Part shown: piece after piece, positions 26,189 through 36,324 of the stretch | Numbering within the stretch: position 1 is the stretch's first letter | How the letters are laid out: every line of letters begins with the position of its first letter | Assembly: GCA_012728875.1 (NCBI GenBank) | Contig: JAAYEF010000011.1 | Span: forward strand, 112,476 to 176,475 | DNA: 64,000 bases | Reading direction: 5' to 3' | DNA from: Candidatus Cloacimonadota bacterium | Lineage (GTDB): Bacteria > Cloacimonadota > Cloacimonadia > Cloacimonadales > Cloacimonadaceae | Program-made: the position numbers and the translations under genes | Notes under the pieces: model-generated | The model's input: only the letters and a program-made list of their open reading frames with translations | What the model was told of the DNA's origin: nothing | Database searches by the model: none

Positions 26189-27985
26189 TCAAAATCCGGT
26201 GTTGGTTTTGGAACCTGTCACATAATAAAACTTCCTATTTTGCATAACAGGCTCCGTCCAGGTTGAGTTCATCAGTTCCACAGCTTCCGGGTTCCATGCT
26301 CCGAAAACAGGGTCCTCGCTTGAATACACGTTATATAAATGTCCGGGGATTTGTTCCCACGAAAGGGTAACGAATCCCTCTTGTACTTCTATTTTCAGCT
26401 CCCTTGGGGCAAAAACCAAGTCACAAACAAGGGTTTTCACCAGTTCAAAACTGTCAATGTTATTCGCCATATATTGTTGATGTTGCATCAGTTCCGGACT
26501 AAAATTCAACCAATAATCACCCGACAAATCTTCCAGCTTAATTCTAAGCTGCAGGAGGCAGGCTTTTACTCCATTGACAATCGGACCCTGCGCTCCGCCA
26601 GTATATTCAAACACAATGGCAGCGCGATTGGGCTGATTGTCGTTGCAAATGAAATTGAAGGCATTGTGAAAACCTTCTGCAAGCAAAGCACCGGGAACCA
26701 CTTCCAATCTTTCTGCGAAAACAAGGTTGGTTCCAAATGCCTCAGAGCTGTATTCCAAAAGCAGCATGCCTGTCCCCAGTCCATATTCTCCGGGGTCAGC
26801 CGAAACCATAAGATCCAGCCAGAGATATTCCTCTTCCTGCTCTTTCCGCAGCCTTGGGTTTTCCAAATGGAAAACGATTCTGTGTTCATATTCCGTGCGA
26901 TGTGGATTTTGAAAAACCTGCAGATTCGGTCTCCATAAAGCGTTCAGGTCATTGGGGAAAACGTTTCCATCCAGGTCGAAATCGGCTTCCAGGTATCCCT
27001 GTTTTCCGGCTTGAAGACGCCAGTAGAGGTCGCGGTCATTGTTTCCCACCGCGCCGTTTTGGTCCGCATCTCCAGCCCTGAGCGCCATCACTCCCGGTGC
27101 AACTGAAATTGCCGCATTGGGAACCAAAATGTTTGCTGAAAGGCTCAGATCCAACTCCGTTGGCACCCCGGCTGTGGAAAGCAGAAACGCCTGGGCGCTG
27201 GATATCGGAATATGATTCCTGTGTTTCAGTTTAACATAATATGGTCCAGGCGGACTGTTGGTCATGGCTAAAAGGGTCTTGCCCGGAATTTTTAAATACC
27301 CGCGCTTGTCCATCCACATGGACTTGATGTAAACCGGCTCTGCATCCTGATCGGTTCTTAATTCCAATAAAACCCAATCCACCACATCGTAGGGAATATC
27401 GCTTACACTTACAGGGTCCTCCGCAAATGGCGAGATCAAAGGCAAAAGTGGATTCAGCGAATTTGTCATTCCACCATCGTCAAAGGGTCCCTGCAGAAAG
27501 GCTTTGATTTTCCCATACGAGACCTGGGTGCCAATGAAAACGTCAGCCGGGCGCAAATCTGCCACGGCAAAAGGGTACGGATCCATCGTAAAATGCATCA
27601 TCCAAGCCACTTCCAATTGGGTGCAGCCTTCGTTTTGGGCAGTGAAGGTGAAATTCAACAAAGTTCCGGGCCCCGTCGTGTGTGTTTGACCCGTGATGAT
27701 GCAGGTCACACGCACGGTGTTCAGGGTATCAGTCTTCACCACCCACCAAAAAATGGGCTGACCGTCAAACATATTGCCACGGGTAACGTTCACATATTGC
27801 AGCATTGAGGAATCATAACGCAGGGAAAGCTCAAAGGCATGCAACACATCCGGGGTGTCCATATTTACAGCGGCGTTGAATTGCTGTCCCTGCTGCACGA
27901 TGATCGGATTTGGTGAAATGCTCACGGTGGTGGCAGCCAAGCCTGTCAGCGATAAAAGTATCAGAACAAAAATTTTGTGTTTCAT
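26189..27985 (-). CDS. Secreted protein with cohesin-like and dockerin-like modules
   Basis: About 598 residues. After a signal peptide (KIFVLILLSLTGLAA) comes a cohesin-like sandwich (about 20-150, with DVLHAFELSLRYDSSML). A domain of about 120 residues follows (KIKAFLQGPFD to YYVKLKHRNHIPIS), common in FCB-group secreted proteins. A two-repeat dockerin-like calcium segment at about 304-353 has GDADQNGAVGNNDRDLYW and DFDLDGNVFPNDLNALW. A second cohesin-like region and an FN3-like end complete it. There is no PNPF sorting tail. The start is ambiguous: ATG at 27985 has no Shine-Dalgarno, whereas ATG at 28006 has GGAG 7 nt upstream but lies in the loop of a strong hairpin. The stop nearly overlaps the next gene. 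Confidence 0.72.
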   Translation of the reverse strand: MKHKIFVLILLSLTGLAATTVSISPNPIIVQQGQQFNAAVNMDTPDVLHAFELSLRYDSSMLQYVNVTRGNMFDGQPIFWWVVKTDTLNTVRVTCIITGQTHTTGPGTLLNFTFTAQNEGCTQLEVAWMMHFTMDPYPFAVADLRPADVFIGTQVSYGKIKAFLQGPFDDGGMTNSLNPLLPLISPFAEDPVSVSDIPYDVVDWVLLELRTDQDAEPVYIKSMWMDKRGYLKIPGKTLLAMTNSPPGPYYVKLKHRNHIPISSAQAFLLSTAGVPTELDLSLSANILVPNAAISVAPGVMALRAGDADQNGAVGNNDRDLYWRLQAGKQGYLEADFDLDGNVFPNDLNALWRPNLQVFQNPHRTEYEHRIVFHLENPRLRKEQEEEYLWLDLMVSADPGEYGLGTGMLLLEYSSEAFGTNLVFAERLEVVPGALLAEGFHNAFNFICNDNQPNRAAIVFEYTGGAQGPIVNGVKACLLQLRIKLEDLSGDYWLNFSPELMQHQQYMANNIDSFELVKTLVCDLVFAPRELKIEVQEGFVTLSWEQIPGHLYNVYSSEDPVFGAWNPEAVELMNSTWTEPVMQNRKFYYVTGSKTNTGF

Positions 27986-27993
27986 CAAAAGAT

Positions 27994-28021
27994 GAGCGGA
28001 GCCCATAATCGGGCTCCGCTC
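27994..28021 (-). terminator. Intercistronic hairpin between two secreted-protein genes
   Basis: A perfect 11-bp inverted repeat: GAGCGGAGCCC (27994-28004), 6-nt loop, GGGCTCCGCTC (28011-28021). On the minus strand it lies just past the stop of the 1401-aa protein gene and is followed only by ATCTTTTG, so it is a weak terminator or an mRNA-stabilising hairpin. The alternative ATG (28006) of the next gene lies in its loop and the GGAG in its stem. Confidence 0.65.
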
Positions 28022-28030
28022 GATATTTGT

Positions 28031-31000
28031 TTATTTAAGCAACATTGCTTTTTGGGTTTTGATCACATCTGCGGTTTCCATGCGGAACAGATAGATTCCG
28101 GAGGATACACGCACGCCATTCTCATCGCTGCCGTCCCAGGTGATCTGGTAGGTGCCGGCGGCTTTGCCTTCATTCATCAGGTTACGGACCAACTGGCCGC
28201 GGGTGTTGTAAATACCCAGCTTCACGCTGCCGGCTTCCTTGAGTCCATACTGCAGTGTGGCACTGCCGCGGAAGGGGTTGGGGTGCACGCTGCCCAGATA
28301 GCTGGAATCGGGAATCACATTCACCAGATCTTCGTTTGCGACTTCGCCAGTGGGATTGCCAACAATTTCGATCTCGCTGTTGTCCCAGCCACGGGCGGTC
28401 ATTCTTTGCAGTTGCATGCTGTTGTCATGACCGTTCACGGCAAAGCTGAGGCTGGCAACCAAGCCGTTGCCTTCAATCACCGCACCTGCTCCAAAGGCGG
28501 CACAGGATACCGTTACCACACCGTTTTCGTTGGTGTGCAGCAGCAGGCTGTTTTCTGGCCAGACATCTCCAATCTCAACATTTTGCAGGCTCAATCCCGA
28601 ACCAAATGCCACGGGGATATCCAAGCCTGTCACAAAGCCATCGTTGCCATCAAGATAAAGGCTCACTTTCAGCAAACCACCCAGATCCTGATATGCCAGG
28701 GTGATGGTCACGGGGTCAGTTTCAGCTTCGTTTCTGGGATACCAATTATAATTGGTGTTTTCATAGTTCATGGAAAACATCATCAGGTCTTCGAAATCGA
28801 TTCTGCCATCAGGTGTGGGGCGTGAACGCCTGGCATAATCTGTGGAAGGTCCAACGTCGCAGTGGGGATTCCAGCTGGTACCACCCCAAGCCAAAGACAG
28901 TGCGTTCATGTCTGTAACATTCACTGCACCATATGCTTCAAGTACGTCACCAGGCCAGTAGTTGAGAGATTCGCGGTAGAACGGATCTTCCGGTACTGCG
29001 CTCATATTACCGGCACTGTCTGAAGCGAAGATGGTCACGTAGTAATAACCGCGAGGAAGACCGGTCAACTCATAAGGGAATTCCAACGGATCCGGAGGAT
29101 CAATCGTAAATTTCACCCATCCGTCTTGGGGGCTGACGCCATAAGGGTTGGGAGCTTCAATTGTGGGCTCGGAATGATCCGCATACTCAGGGTAATGGGT
29201 GTAGTTGGTACCGGCGTCGCCATAGCTCAGGACCCAGATGTGGTTTTTCACCACTGCACCGATATTTTCCCACTTAAGATCAATGGATTCATTCGCATCA
29301 GCGGTTGTGCGGCATGGAATCAATTCATCCCAAACGATTGCCGCGGGAGGAGTGTTGTCAATCACAAAATCCCAGCTGATGATGCTGTAGTTTCCTGCTT
29401 CGTCAACCACAAGGAAGTAGATGGTATAGGTTCCGTCAGCCAAGGTATCTATCGGCAAAGGCCAATCATTAATCGATGTTTCAATGCCGGCAACCGAACC
29501 AACTTCATTTGAGAAATCGCCAGGCATGGTCGGTGCTGTTGCATCATCGGGAACAATCAGGTACATAGCGGTATCGAGTGAATAATCGTCTGTGTATTTG
29601 AGATCAAACTCTGGAATGATCATTCCGTCACCATCGTGCTGGATGATGTAAGGCACGGGATTGTCATTCTCGTCATAATCTGGATAGTCGGCAATATTGA
29701 CAATTTCCACATTTGGATCTTCATCATCAATCAACACCCAGCCATCATAAGTGTCAACGCAGGGAATGAAGTTTTGTGGGTTATGATCACCACGCAGCAC
29801 AACATCGTCCAAAGGAAGTTCAATCCAGCAGCCTGGGATGTGAACGTTGCTGTACCCCACAGTGCTTTTTGCATCGAAGGTAAACAAAACAACGTCATCG
29901 CCACTTAGGCCATTGTATCCGCCCCAAAATGAACCATTAACTGAATAAACCCAGTCATCATCAGTGTGTTCCACGGGATCAAAGAGCATCATATCATTAA
30001 AACCAGTTCCAACAGCGAAGTTGGTCGGCTCAGTTGCAAAATCAGCTTTGGGGATTTTAACAACAACCTTGAAACCGCGCAGGCCGTCCAAATTTGAAGC
30101 GACAACAGAGTAAGTCTGTGTTACTCCATCTTTAATTACTTCCTTGGGAACATCAACATAAAGCGCTACACCGTTGCCAAGAATATACTTATCCATTATA
30201 TGGTATCTGTTGAATGTGTTAATGTTAGCAATAACTTGAAGAGGATAGTTACGCACCGAGGAATCACGGAAATGGACAACATTGTTTGTGAAGAAATTTC
30301 CTGAGAACTGAGTAATGTCTGTATGATCCTGATGAGTACCTTCATCATATCCCACGACTACAGCATAATAGTTTTCATGGAAATTATTCCCAGTGATTAC
30401 CGCCGATGTTCCCGGGCCATAAAGATCGGTCAGTGAAATTGCAGCAGAATTCCAACCTGCCGTGCCCCAGCCGACGTTATATAGTTCATTACCGGTGATT
30501 GTAGCATGGGCTCCTCCGCTAACTTCGATTCCATAATCCAACCAATCTCCATCTCCCTTGCCAATATAGGTATTGTTTGAGATAATACAATCAGCAGCAC
30601 CACCAAAAACCCAAAATCCAATTCTTTCGATATTACTCAGAGTGTTATTGCTAAATGTCATGTCACTATCGAAAGCAAACAATCCAAATCCCTGATATTT
30701 TGAATAGCGAATGTTTTTGACTATGTTGTTGGCAATGGTTCCAGTTCCAAAAGATCGAATTGCTTCATTAATTTTCTTTCCTGCGCCATCGAGAGTGACA
30801 TTGCTCAGATTAAATTCGCAACCACTTAAAACAAGGAACCAAGCACCTGGACTACCAGTTGAACCCGTATCTTGGGCTGGTTTGATTATTGTGTTATTTC
30901 TGTCCTCACCAATGATGGTGATGTTTTTGTTAATCACAATCTGGCCAACCTCGACATACTCTCCAGCTGCAACTGTAATCTTATCTCCTGAAGAAGCAGC

Positions 31001-32236
31001 ATTAATCGCTGCTTGAATGGTTTCAAACTGAGCGATCAAGGAGCCATTCCTATATAGTTTTACAGGAGAAAAATAATATGTCCATCTGCCATTTTCTTTT
31101 CTTCCATTTTCAATCGAAGTCACTTCTTCATCTTCAATTTCCAACCATCCAGTGAAATTTTCGTCAAAGATGATATTGGAAGCCAGTCCATTAGGAAGAT
31201 TACCGTTCAGCTTCATGCTGCCAGGGCCTGTAAAAGTAAGTGTCCCTATTGTTCCCTGAAGTTGATTCAATTTTGTATAACCTTGTCCATTTGTTTGCAG
31301 ACCAGCTATGGTTCCGTCATCAACCAAATTGGTAAGATTGAATATCATGTTTTCTGTTTCTACATCCATTACTTCAATCAGCTGTAATTCCCTGTTATTC
31401 CACGATCCACCCGAAGGTGAAGGATTTGCAGTTGATGTGGCAACGCGCGTTTCAAAAGTAAGTTCGGAATTTTCAGGATTTGCATGCCTAAAATAAACGG
31501 TTCCAAATTCTGGACCACTTGTACCAATACTCACTGGAACGTACCAACGCATCTTTGAAGGAGCATTTAATATTGTAGCGTTGTTTTTTCCGTCGCCTGT
31601 GATTATAGGATTCCCTATAGTATTTGCGTTATTACTTGATAATGGTCTGATAGCTAGAGATGTCAGATCTGGTAAAGTATTTTCGAGGTCGAAGGTTGCT
31701 TCATTGCGATACGAGCCAGATCTACTTACTGTGGCCGACAAAATCTGAATATTATCCAATGTGCCAGCACCGGCTAAACTACCCAAATTCAGATCAAGGT
31801 GATTAGCGGTGCCACCACCTAAATCCATATTAAGACCTGCAAACACAGTTGATGTATAGCCAAATGTTACATAGGCATCATTTTCATCTCCAATCAGATG
31901 TGATATGATTCCAGCCACTGTATTTGGTGGACTAAACCATTGGCGTATATCATCAATTTTCCCAGGAATGATAGCTTTAACCGTTCCGCCATCTTCTCTT
32001 ACAACATAGTTTACCAAAGTTGAAAAGCCAGGGTCGCCATAAGTCGAGTGCTTAACTGTCAAACCGGTAATAGTCAATTCACCCCCAGATTGCACGGTTA
32101 TTATCTCCGCGGCGTTTGCAATCTCAGTGATAGACAATGTTAAACTCTGGCCTGATTCAATCGAATAATCAGCCCACATACCCGATATTCCCAACAACAC
32201 TGTCAGGATCATCGCAAAAATAAAAAAGCGTTTCAT
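28031..32236 (-). CDS. Giant secreted beta-helix/cohesin/dockerin protein with FlgD tail
   Basis: About 1401 residues. ATG 32236 is chosen for its AGGAGA and because it places the signal peptide (FFIFAMILTVLLGISGMWA) at the N-terminus. Order of modules: Thr/Asn-rich N-terminal beta domain (about 20-400); right-handed parallel beta-helix starting FETIQAAINAASSGDKITV (about 410-700, pectate-lyase/NosD type); cohesin-like sandwich (about 720-850); Ig-like domain (about 920-1000) and FN3-like domain (about 1010-1120); dockerin-like pair at about 1125-1190 (PGDVLEAYGAVNVTDMNAL and DGRIDFEDLMMFS); second cohesin-like domain (about 1205-1300); FlgD-like tail with HPNPFRGS, NTRGQLVR, WDGSDENG, SSGIYLF and terminal LLK. 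It leads a four-gene run. Glycan binding or cleavage by the beta-helix is possible; no catalytic site can be named. Confidence 0.82.
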   Translation of the reverse strand: MKRFFIFAMILTVLLGISGMWADYSIESGQSLTLSITEIANAAEIITVQSGGELTITGLTVKHSTYGDPGFSTLVNYVVREDGGTVKAIIPGKIDDIRQWFSPPNTVAGIISHLIGDENDAYVTFGYTSTVFAGLNMDLGGGTANHLDLNLGSLAGAGTLDNIQILSATVSRSGSYRNEATFDLENTLPDLTSLAIRPLSSNNANTIGNPIITGDGKNNATILNAPSKMRWYVPVSIGTSGPEFGTVYFRHANPENSELTFETRVATSTANPSPSGGSWNNRELQLIEVMDVETENMIFNLTNLVDDGTIAGLQTNGQGYTKLNQLQGTIGTLTFTGPGSMKLNGNLPNGLASNIIFDENFTGWLEIEDEEVTSIENGRKENGRWTYYFSPVKLYRNGSLIAQFETIQAAINAASSGDKITVAAGEYVEVGQIVINKNITIIGEDRNNTIIKPAQDTGSTGSPGAWFLVLSGCEFNLSNVTLDGAGKKINEAIRSFGTGTIANNIVKNIRYSKYQGFGLFAFDSDMTFSNNTLSNIERIGFWVFGGAADCIISNNTYIGKGDGDWLDYGIEVSGGAHATITGNELYNVGWGTAGWNSAAISLTDLYGPGTSAVITGNNFHENYYAVVVGYDEGTHQDHTDITQFSGNFFTNNVVHFRDSSVRNYPLQVIANINTFNRYHIMDKYILGNGVALYVDVPKEVIKDGVTQTYSVVASNLDGLRGFKVVVKIPKADFATEPTNFAVGTGFNDMMLFDPVEHTDDDWVYSVNGSFWGGYNGLSGDDVVLFTFDAKSTVGYSNVHIPGCWIELPLDDVVLRGDHNPQNFIPCVDTYDGWVLIDDEDPNVEIVNIADYPDYDENDNPVPYIIQHDGDGMIIPEFDLKYTDDYSLDTAMYLIVPDDATAPTMPGDFSNEVGSVAGIETSINDWPLPIDTLADGTYTIYFLVVDEAGNYSIISWDFVIDNTPPAAIVWDELIPCRTTADANESIDLKWENIGAVVKNHIWVLSYGDAGTNYTHYPEYADHSEPTIEAPNPYGVSPQDGWVKFTIDPPDPLEFPYELTGLPRGYYYVTIFASDSAGNMSAVPEDPFYRESLNYWPGDVLEAYGAVNVTDMNALSLAWGGTSWNPHCDVGPSTDYARRSRPTPDGRIDFEDLMMFSMNYENTNYNWYPRNEAETDPVTITLAYQDLGGLLKVSLYLDGNDGFVTGLDIPVAFGSGLSLQNVEIGDVWPENSLLLHTNENGVVTVSCAAFGAGAVIEGNGLVASLSFAVNGHDNSMQLQRMTARGWDNSEIEIVGNPTGEVANEDLVNVIPDSSYLGSVHPNPFRGSATLQYGLKEAGSVKLGIYNTRGQLVRNLMNEGKAAGTYQITWDGSDENGVRVSSGIYLFRMETADVIKTQKAMLLK

Positions 32237-33102
32237 TCTTTTCTCCTGTTTGCTTTTTCTCGTCCGGACCATCCGGACCCTTTGAGGCTGCCTTGTGTAA
32301 GACCGCCTCGTTTATGCACACATCTATGACCAAACAGCATGCCTCGAAAGCCGGAAAACGGCAAACAACCAAACAGGAATCGGCCTGATAAACCCAATAT
32401 TCTTTACAGTGCTCAGATTGCCTGACTTTCGCATACTGACCTTAGCACAACCAAAAGTTTTAAATCACACTATCACAATGAATGGTTACACAAGTGAAAA
32501 TATCTCGATATGAGTCAAGCGGTTTTTTGGGTTAAAATCGGCGTAAAAACGCCTAATTCCATTATAATTTTATTCTTGATTTATTTTGACCATTGTGATT
32601 GTTTTCGCCGTAATAGGTATTTGCATAATATTTTCGTTTTCCCTATTGGCGCGTATTTGGAGGCTGTTTTTCAAAAAGTCCTTGTGAAAGTTAAGCATCC
32701 CCGAGATCTTTTTTTTGCTTAAAAAAAGCAAGCTTAAAAATCCCCAAAAAGTGTTGATAATTTTCTACAACGGATTGTTGAATTTCTTTATTTTTTCATT
32801 TCCTGCTCCCCCGATAATATTAATTTTCTGTTTATATATGAATTTCTTCATAATAAGATTGTGTATCCTTGGTGACATATACCAGAGCTTGACCAAGCCT
32901 CTTCCTTGAGCCCATCAGCAACACTTCCCAAACTCATCCCATAGACCTCCCAAATTTTATTTGGGAGGGATACGGGGAACATGGGGGAGGCTGTCTGGCT
33001 GGGGCCAAGGAGGAAGCGGCTTGGCTGGATGGCGATCAGAGCAAATTGTGGTTGACGAAAAACAAGGCGTCCCGAAATTTAGGCTTGGAAAGGAATACAA
33101 AG
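32237..33102. other. Long AT-rich divergent intergenic region
   Basis: About 865 bp between divergently transcribed genes (secreted operon to the left, DUF4175-like operon to the right). It must contain promoters for both, but no strong -35/-10 pair stands out. The middle (32500-32900) is distinctly AT-rich, with T-runs at 32710 and 32790. At 32946-32968 there is a perfect 10-bp inverted repeat, CCTCCCAAAT / ATTTGGGAGG, with a 3-nt loop and no T-tract. Two short frames in the AT-rich part lack ribosome-binding sites and coding character. Confidence 0.5.
32946..32968. repeat. Perfect inverted repeat without U-tract
   Basis: CCTCCCAAAT, TTT, ATTTGGGAGG: a 10-bp perfect stem with a 3-base loop, about 135 bp ahead of the start at 33103. 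It is followed by GATACGGGG rather than a T-run, so it is not a standard terminator. It may be an operator or a 5'-UTR structure. Confidence 0.6.
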
Positions 33103-36100
33103 ATGAACGAGTTTTTTCGCAGACTGCATAACTTCAAGCGGGGCTTAAACCTGCGGATATTGGCACGCGCCTTTTTGGTGGCGCTGCTGTGCCTGGTTGT
33201 GGCGCTTCACGCCTACTATTTGGTGTGGCTGAACAGCCCGGCGCAGTCTCCCCTGCTCGTTTGGTTGAACTATTTTTTGCGCGTTTTAAGCGGCGGACTT
33301 GTCCTTTTCCTCATCTATCGTGCCTTTCGCGCGTTTTTTGACAATCGCCTCACCGCACGCTGGCTGGATCATCAAGACCAGCATGAAGACGACCTCTATC
33401 AAAACCTTTTTGAGCTGAATCAGCAGCAGGAAGATGAAAACGTGCTGGAGCTTTTGGCGGTTCAGGCGCAAAAACGGCTGGAAGGCTCCAAATATCGTCT
33501 GCCAAAGCTGTTCGGCCCGAATCAGTGGTTCATCATGCTCTTCATTTTGGTGGGCATCGTGAGCGTTTGGGCGCTTTCCTGGGATGATTTTCGCTATGCC
33601 CTGAAGCAATTCAAGGCGGTGAAAGCCGAGGCCGTTCAATACAAGGATACCATCGAGGTCAGCCCCGGAAACGTGACCCTGGGCAAGGGTCAGCAGCTCA
33701 TCATCAAGGTTTTGAACCCGGACACCCGTTTGAAGCACAGGCTCTTTTACCGTTGGGACAAAGAATGGCGGGAACTGGTTTTGACAGATTATTCCTACAA
33801 CTTCCCTGCGCTGGAAAACACGATTGAATACTACATTGAAAACGATGTGGCGAAAAGTCCGGTTTACAAGGCGATCTGCCTGGATGAACCCTTTGCACGG
33901 AATTGGGAGCTTTTGTATAAATATCCCTCTCACACGGGTTTGGGCGAACGCAGAGACAGCCTGAGTTATGGCAATATCGAAGCCTATAAACACACGGAAG
34001 TGATACTGTCACTGGATACGAACATCCCGGTGGAGACTGCGGTGATGCGCTTTTCAGACGGAGCTTCCCAAGCCATGCAAAAAGCGGGTGAAAACCGTTT
34101 CAGCACAAGGCTTGTGGTCAGCTCTTCCAAAACCTGGTGGCTGGAACTGACCGACCATCTGGGCAGAAAATCCAAGCCCGAGGAAAAGACCATCACCGTG
34201 ATTCCGGACAACGTTCCCGAGGTGCGCATCCTCTTCCCCGGTGAAGACACGCTCTTGGATCAAAGTCAGCTTTTGCCCTTGATCATCACCGCCAGTGACG
34301 ACTTTGGTCTGCGGGACCTGAGCCTGCACTATCAAATCAACGACAAACCCGCCCAATCCAAGATTTTGAGCTCGCTCATCACCTCCAAGCTCTTCACCTT
34401 GGACCACGTTTTCGACCTCAAACCCTTTGGGCTTCTGCCCGGGGATACGGTTACATATTGGGCTCAGGTGCATGATAATTCCCCGGACCGCCAGAGCGCT
34501 CAATCCGCCAAATATAAGGCGCGCTTCCCCACCGTTGCCGAGATTTATCAGGAAATGGAGCGTCAGGAAAAGCTGAAAGCCGGAGAATTGGAATCCGCCC
34601 TGAAGCAGTCCCGCGATTTGCAAAAAGATTTTGAGCAAAAGCGCCGTGAGCTCTTGAAAAAAGACGACATCAAGTGGGAAGACAAAAAGCAGCTTGAGCT
34701 GATGCTGGACACCCAACAGCAACTGAGCCAGCAGGTTGAAGACGTAGCTCAGGACTATCAGAAGCTGATCGACCGTCTGCAAAAAAACGATGCCATCTCC
34801 ATGGAAACCATGGAAAAAATGCAGCGCATCCAGGAACTGATGCAGGAAATCAGCACCGAAGAACTGCACGATGCGATGAGCAAATTCGAACAGGCTTTGA
34901 TGAACCTCAACCCGGAAGATCTGCGCAAAGCGATGGAAAACATGAAATTTTCCATGGAGGATTTCAGCAAAAAGATCGACCAGACCCTCCAGCTTTTGGA
35001 AAGCATCAAAAAAGAACAGGCGTTGGACAAAGCCCTGCAGATTTCCCAGGAAATGGAAAAGGCTCAAAGCGCTTTGAAGGACAAAACCGGTAACACGAAG
35101 GAAGACCCGCAAAGCCTGGCGCGTGAGCAGGAAAACATCGCCAAAAAGCTCGACGAATTGCAAAAAGCCGTGGAAGACGCGGAAAAGCTGATGGATCCCT
35201 CCAAAGACAAGCAGATGAAACAGGATTTGAACCAACTGAAGCAGGATATGAAAAGCGGTGAACTGCAAAAACAAATGCAGCAAAGCCAGCAGCAACTCCA
35301 GCAAAATCAGCGTTCGCCATCCAGCCAGTCGCAATCCAAGGCTTTGGAAAAGATGAGGCAATACTCCAAGCGTTTGGGAGAAATGAAAAGCAGTATGGGC
35401 GGCGGCAGCATGCAGGAGGTGAGTTCTGCCATGCAAAAAGCGATTCGCGAACTGCTGATCTTCTCCAAACAGCACGAAAGCCTGCGCGACCGCTTTGGCG
35501 GCGACCCCTACCCCATCGTGAACGACCTCATCGCCCAATATGAAGGCCTGCAGGTTTCTTTGAACCGGCTCTTTAGCGTACCGCAGGTCACGATGTTTTT
35601 GCCGCCGAAGTTTTACATGGACCTTTCAGACACGAACAAGGGCTATCGTGATATCTTTATAAACGTTAGCGAAATGCAATACACTCAGGTTCCCAATCTA
35701 CTGGAAAACATCCAAAAGGGTTTGAACCTGATGGTTTATGATTTGATGCAGACCCTGAACAATCCCAGCTCCGGCTCGGGAAGCGGTTCCGGAATGCAGT
35801 CTTTGATGCAGATGCTGAGCCAGATGAGCGAAGAACAGATGGCGATGAGCATACTTTCCGAACAACTGATGATGCAGCTTCAGCAGCAGGGTGGAAAGAT
35901 GGATGCCGCCATGCAGCGCCAACTTCAAAAATTGGCTGCAGACCAAGAACGCCTGACGGAAAACCTGAAAAGGGCTTTGCAAAACAACCCCGAAGCCCAA
36001 AAACAGGGCAACTCCATCAAACAAATCATCGAGGAAGCCGAAGCCGTGGCGCGTCAACTGCGTAACAACCAGCTTTCCCACGACCTGCTCCAACGTCAGG

Positions 36101-36324
36101 AAAACATTCTTTCCAGGCTTTTGGACGCCCAACGTTCCATCAACAAACGCGACCAAAGCGAACGTCGTCAGGCTGAAAGCGGAGACCCATCCCTGCGTCA
36201 AACTGCGGCGGATACGAACTATGAAGCCCTGCGCCGCAAAGCCATGCTGGAAGATTCCTACCGCTCCTTCCCGCCTGCCTATCAGCAGGTTATCCTGAAA
36301 TATCTGAAGCTCCTCAACGAATGA
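33103..36324 (+). CDS. DUF4175-like membrane protein with long coiled coil
   Basis: About 1073 residues. Two N-terminal transmembrane segments (about 20-40 and 50-68) and a third at about 140-160 (WFIMLFILVGIVSVWAL) are followed by Ig-like extracytoplasmic domains (about 175-470). A very long Gln/Glu/Lys/Leu-rich coiled coil (about 480-760) comes next, then Met/Gln-rich helical segments to the end, broken by a Ser/Gly linker near residue 910. This architecture matches the DUF4175 family of FCB bacteria, whose function is unknown. ATG 33103 is preferred over the longer frame because GGAAAGGA lies 8 nt upstream. It overlaps the TPR lipoprotein-like gene by 4 bp (ATGA). Confidence 0.75.
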   Translation: MNEFFRRLHNFKRGLNLRILARAFLVALLCLVVALHAYYLVWLNSPAQSPLLVWLNYFLRVLSGGLVLFLIYRAFRAFFDNRLTARWLDHQDQHEDDLYQNLFELNQQQEDENVLELLAVQAQKRLEGSKYRLPKLFGPNQWFIMLFILVGIVSVWALSWDDFRYALKQFKAVKAEAVQYKDTIEVSPGNVTLGKGQQLIIKVLNPDTRLKHRLFYRWDKEWRELVLTDYSYNFPALENTIEYYIENDVAKSPVYKAICLDEPFARNWELLYKYPSHTGLGERRDSLSYGNIEAYKHTEVILSLDTNIPVETAVMRFSDGASQAMQKAGENRFSTRLVVSSSKTWWLELTDHLGRKSKPEEKTITVIPDNVPEVRILFPGEDTLLDQSQLLPLIITASDDFGLRDLSLHYQINDKPAQSKILSSLITSKLFTLDHVFDLKPFGLLPGDTVTYWAQVHDNSPDRQSAQSAKYKARFPTVAEIYQEMERQEKLKAGELESALKQSRDLQKDFEQKRRELLKKDDIKWEDKKQLELMLDTQQQLSQQVEDVAQDYQKLIDRLQKNDAISMETMEKMQRIQELMQEISTEELHDAMSKFEQALMNLNPEDLRKAMENMKFSMEDFSKKIDQTLQLLESIKKEQALDKALQISQEMEKAQSALKDKTGNTKEDPQSLAREQENIAKKLDELQKAVEDAEKLMDPSKDKQMKQDLNQLKQDMKSGELQKQMQQSQQQLQQNQRSPSSQSQSKALEKMRQYSKRLGEMKSSMGGGSMQEVSSAMQKAIRELLIFSKQHESLRDRFGGDPYPIVNDLIAQYEGLQVSLNRLFSVPQVTMFLPPKFYMDLSDTNKGYRDIFINVSEMQYTQVPNLLENIQKGLNLMVYDLMQTLNNPSSGSGSGSGMQSLMQMLSQMSEEQMAMSILSEQLMMQLQQQGGKMDAAMQRQLQKLAADQERLTENLKRALQNNPEAQKQGNSIKQIIEEAEAVARQLRNNQLSHDLLQRQENILSRLLDAQRSINKRDQSERRQAESGDPSLRQTAADTNYEALRRKAMLEDSYRSFPPAYQQVILKYLKLLNE

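Noticed and set aside
34054..35538. Long Leu/Phe/His-rich open frame antisense to the coiled-coil protein
   Set aside because: Its composition mirrors the Gln/Lys/Glu codons of the opposite strand; no start context or family motif.
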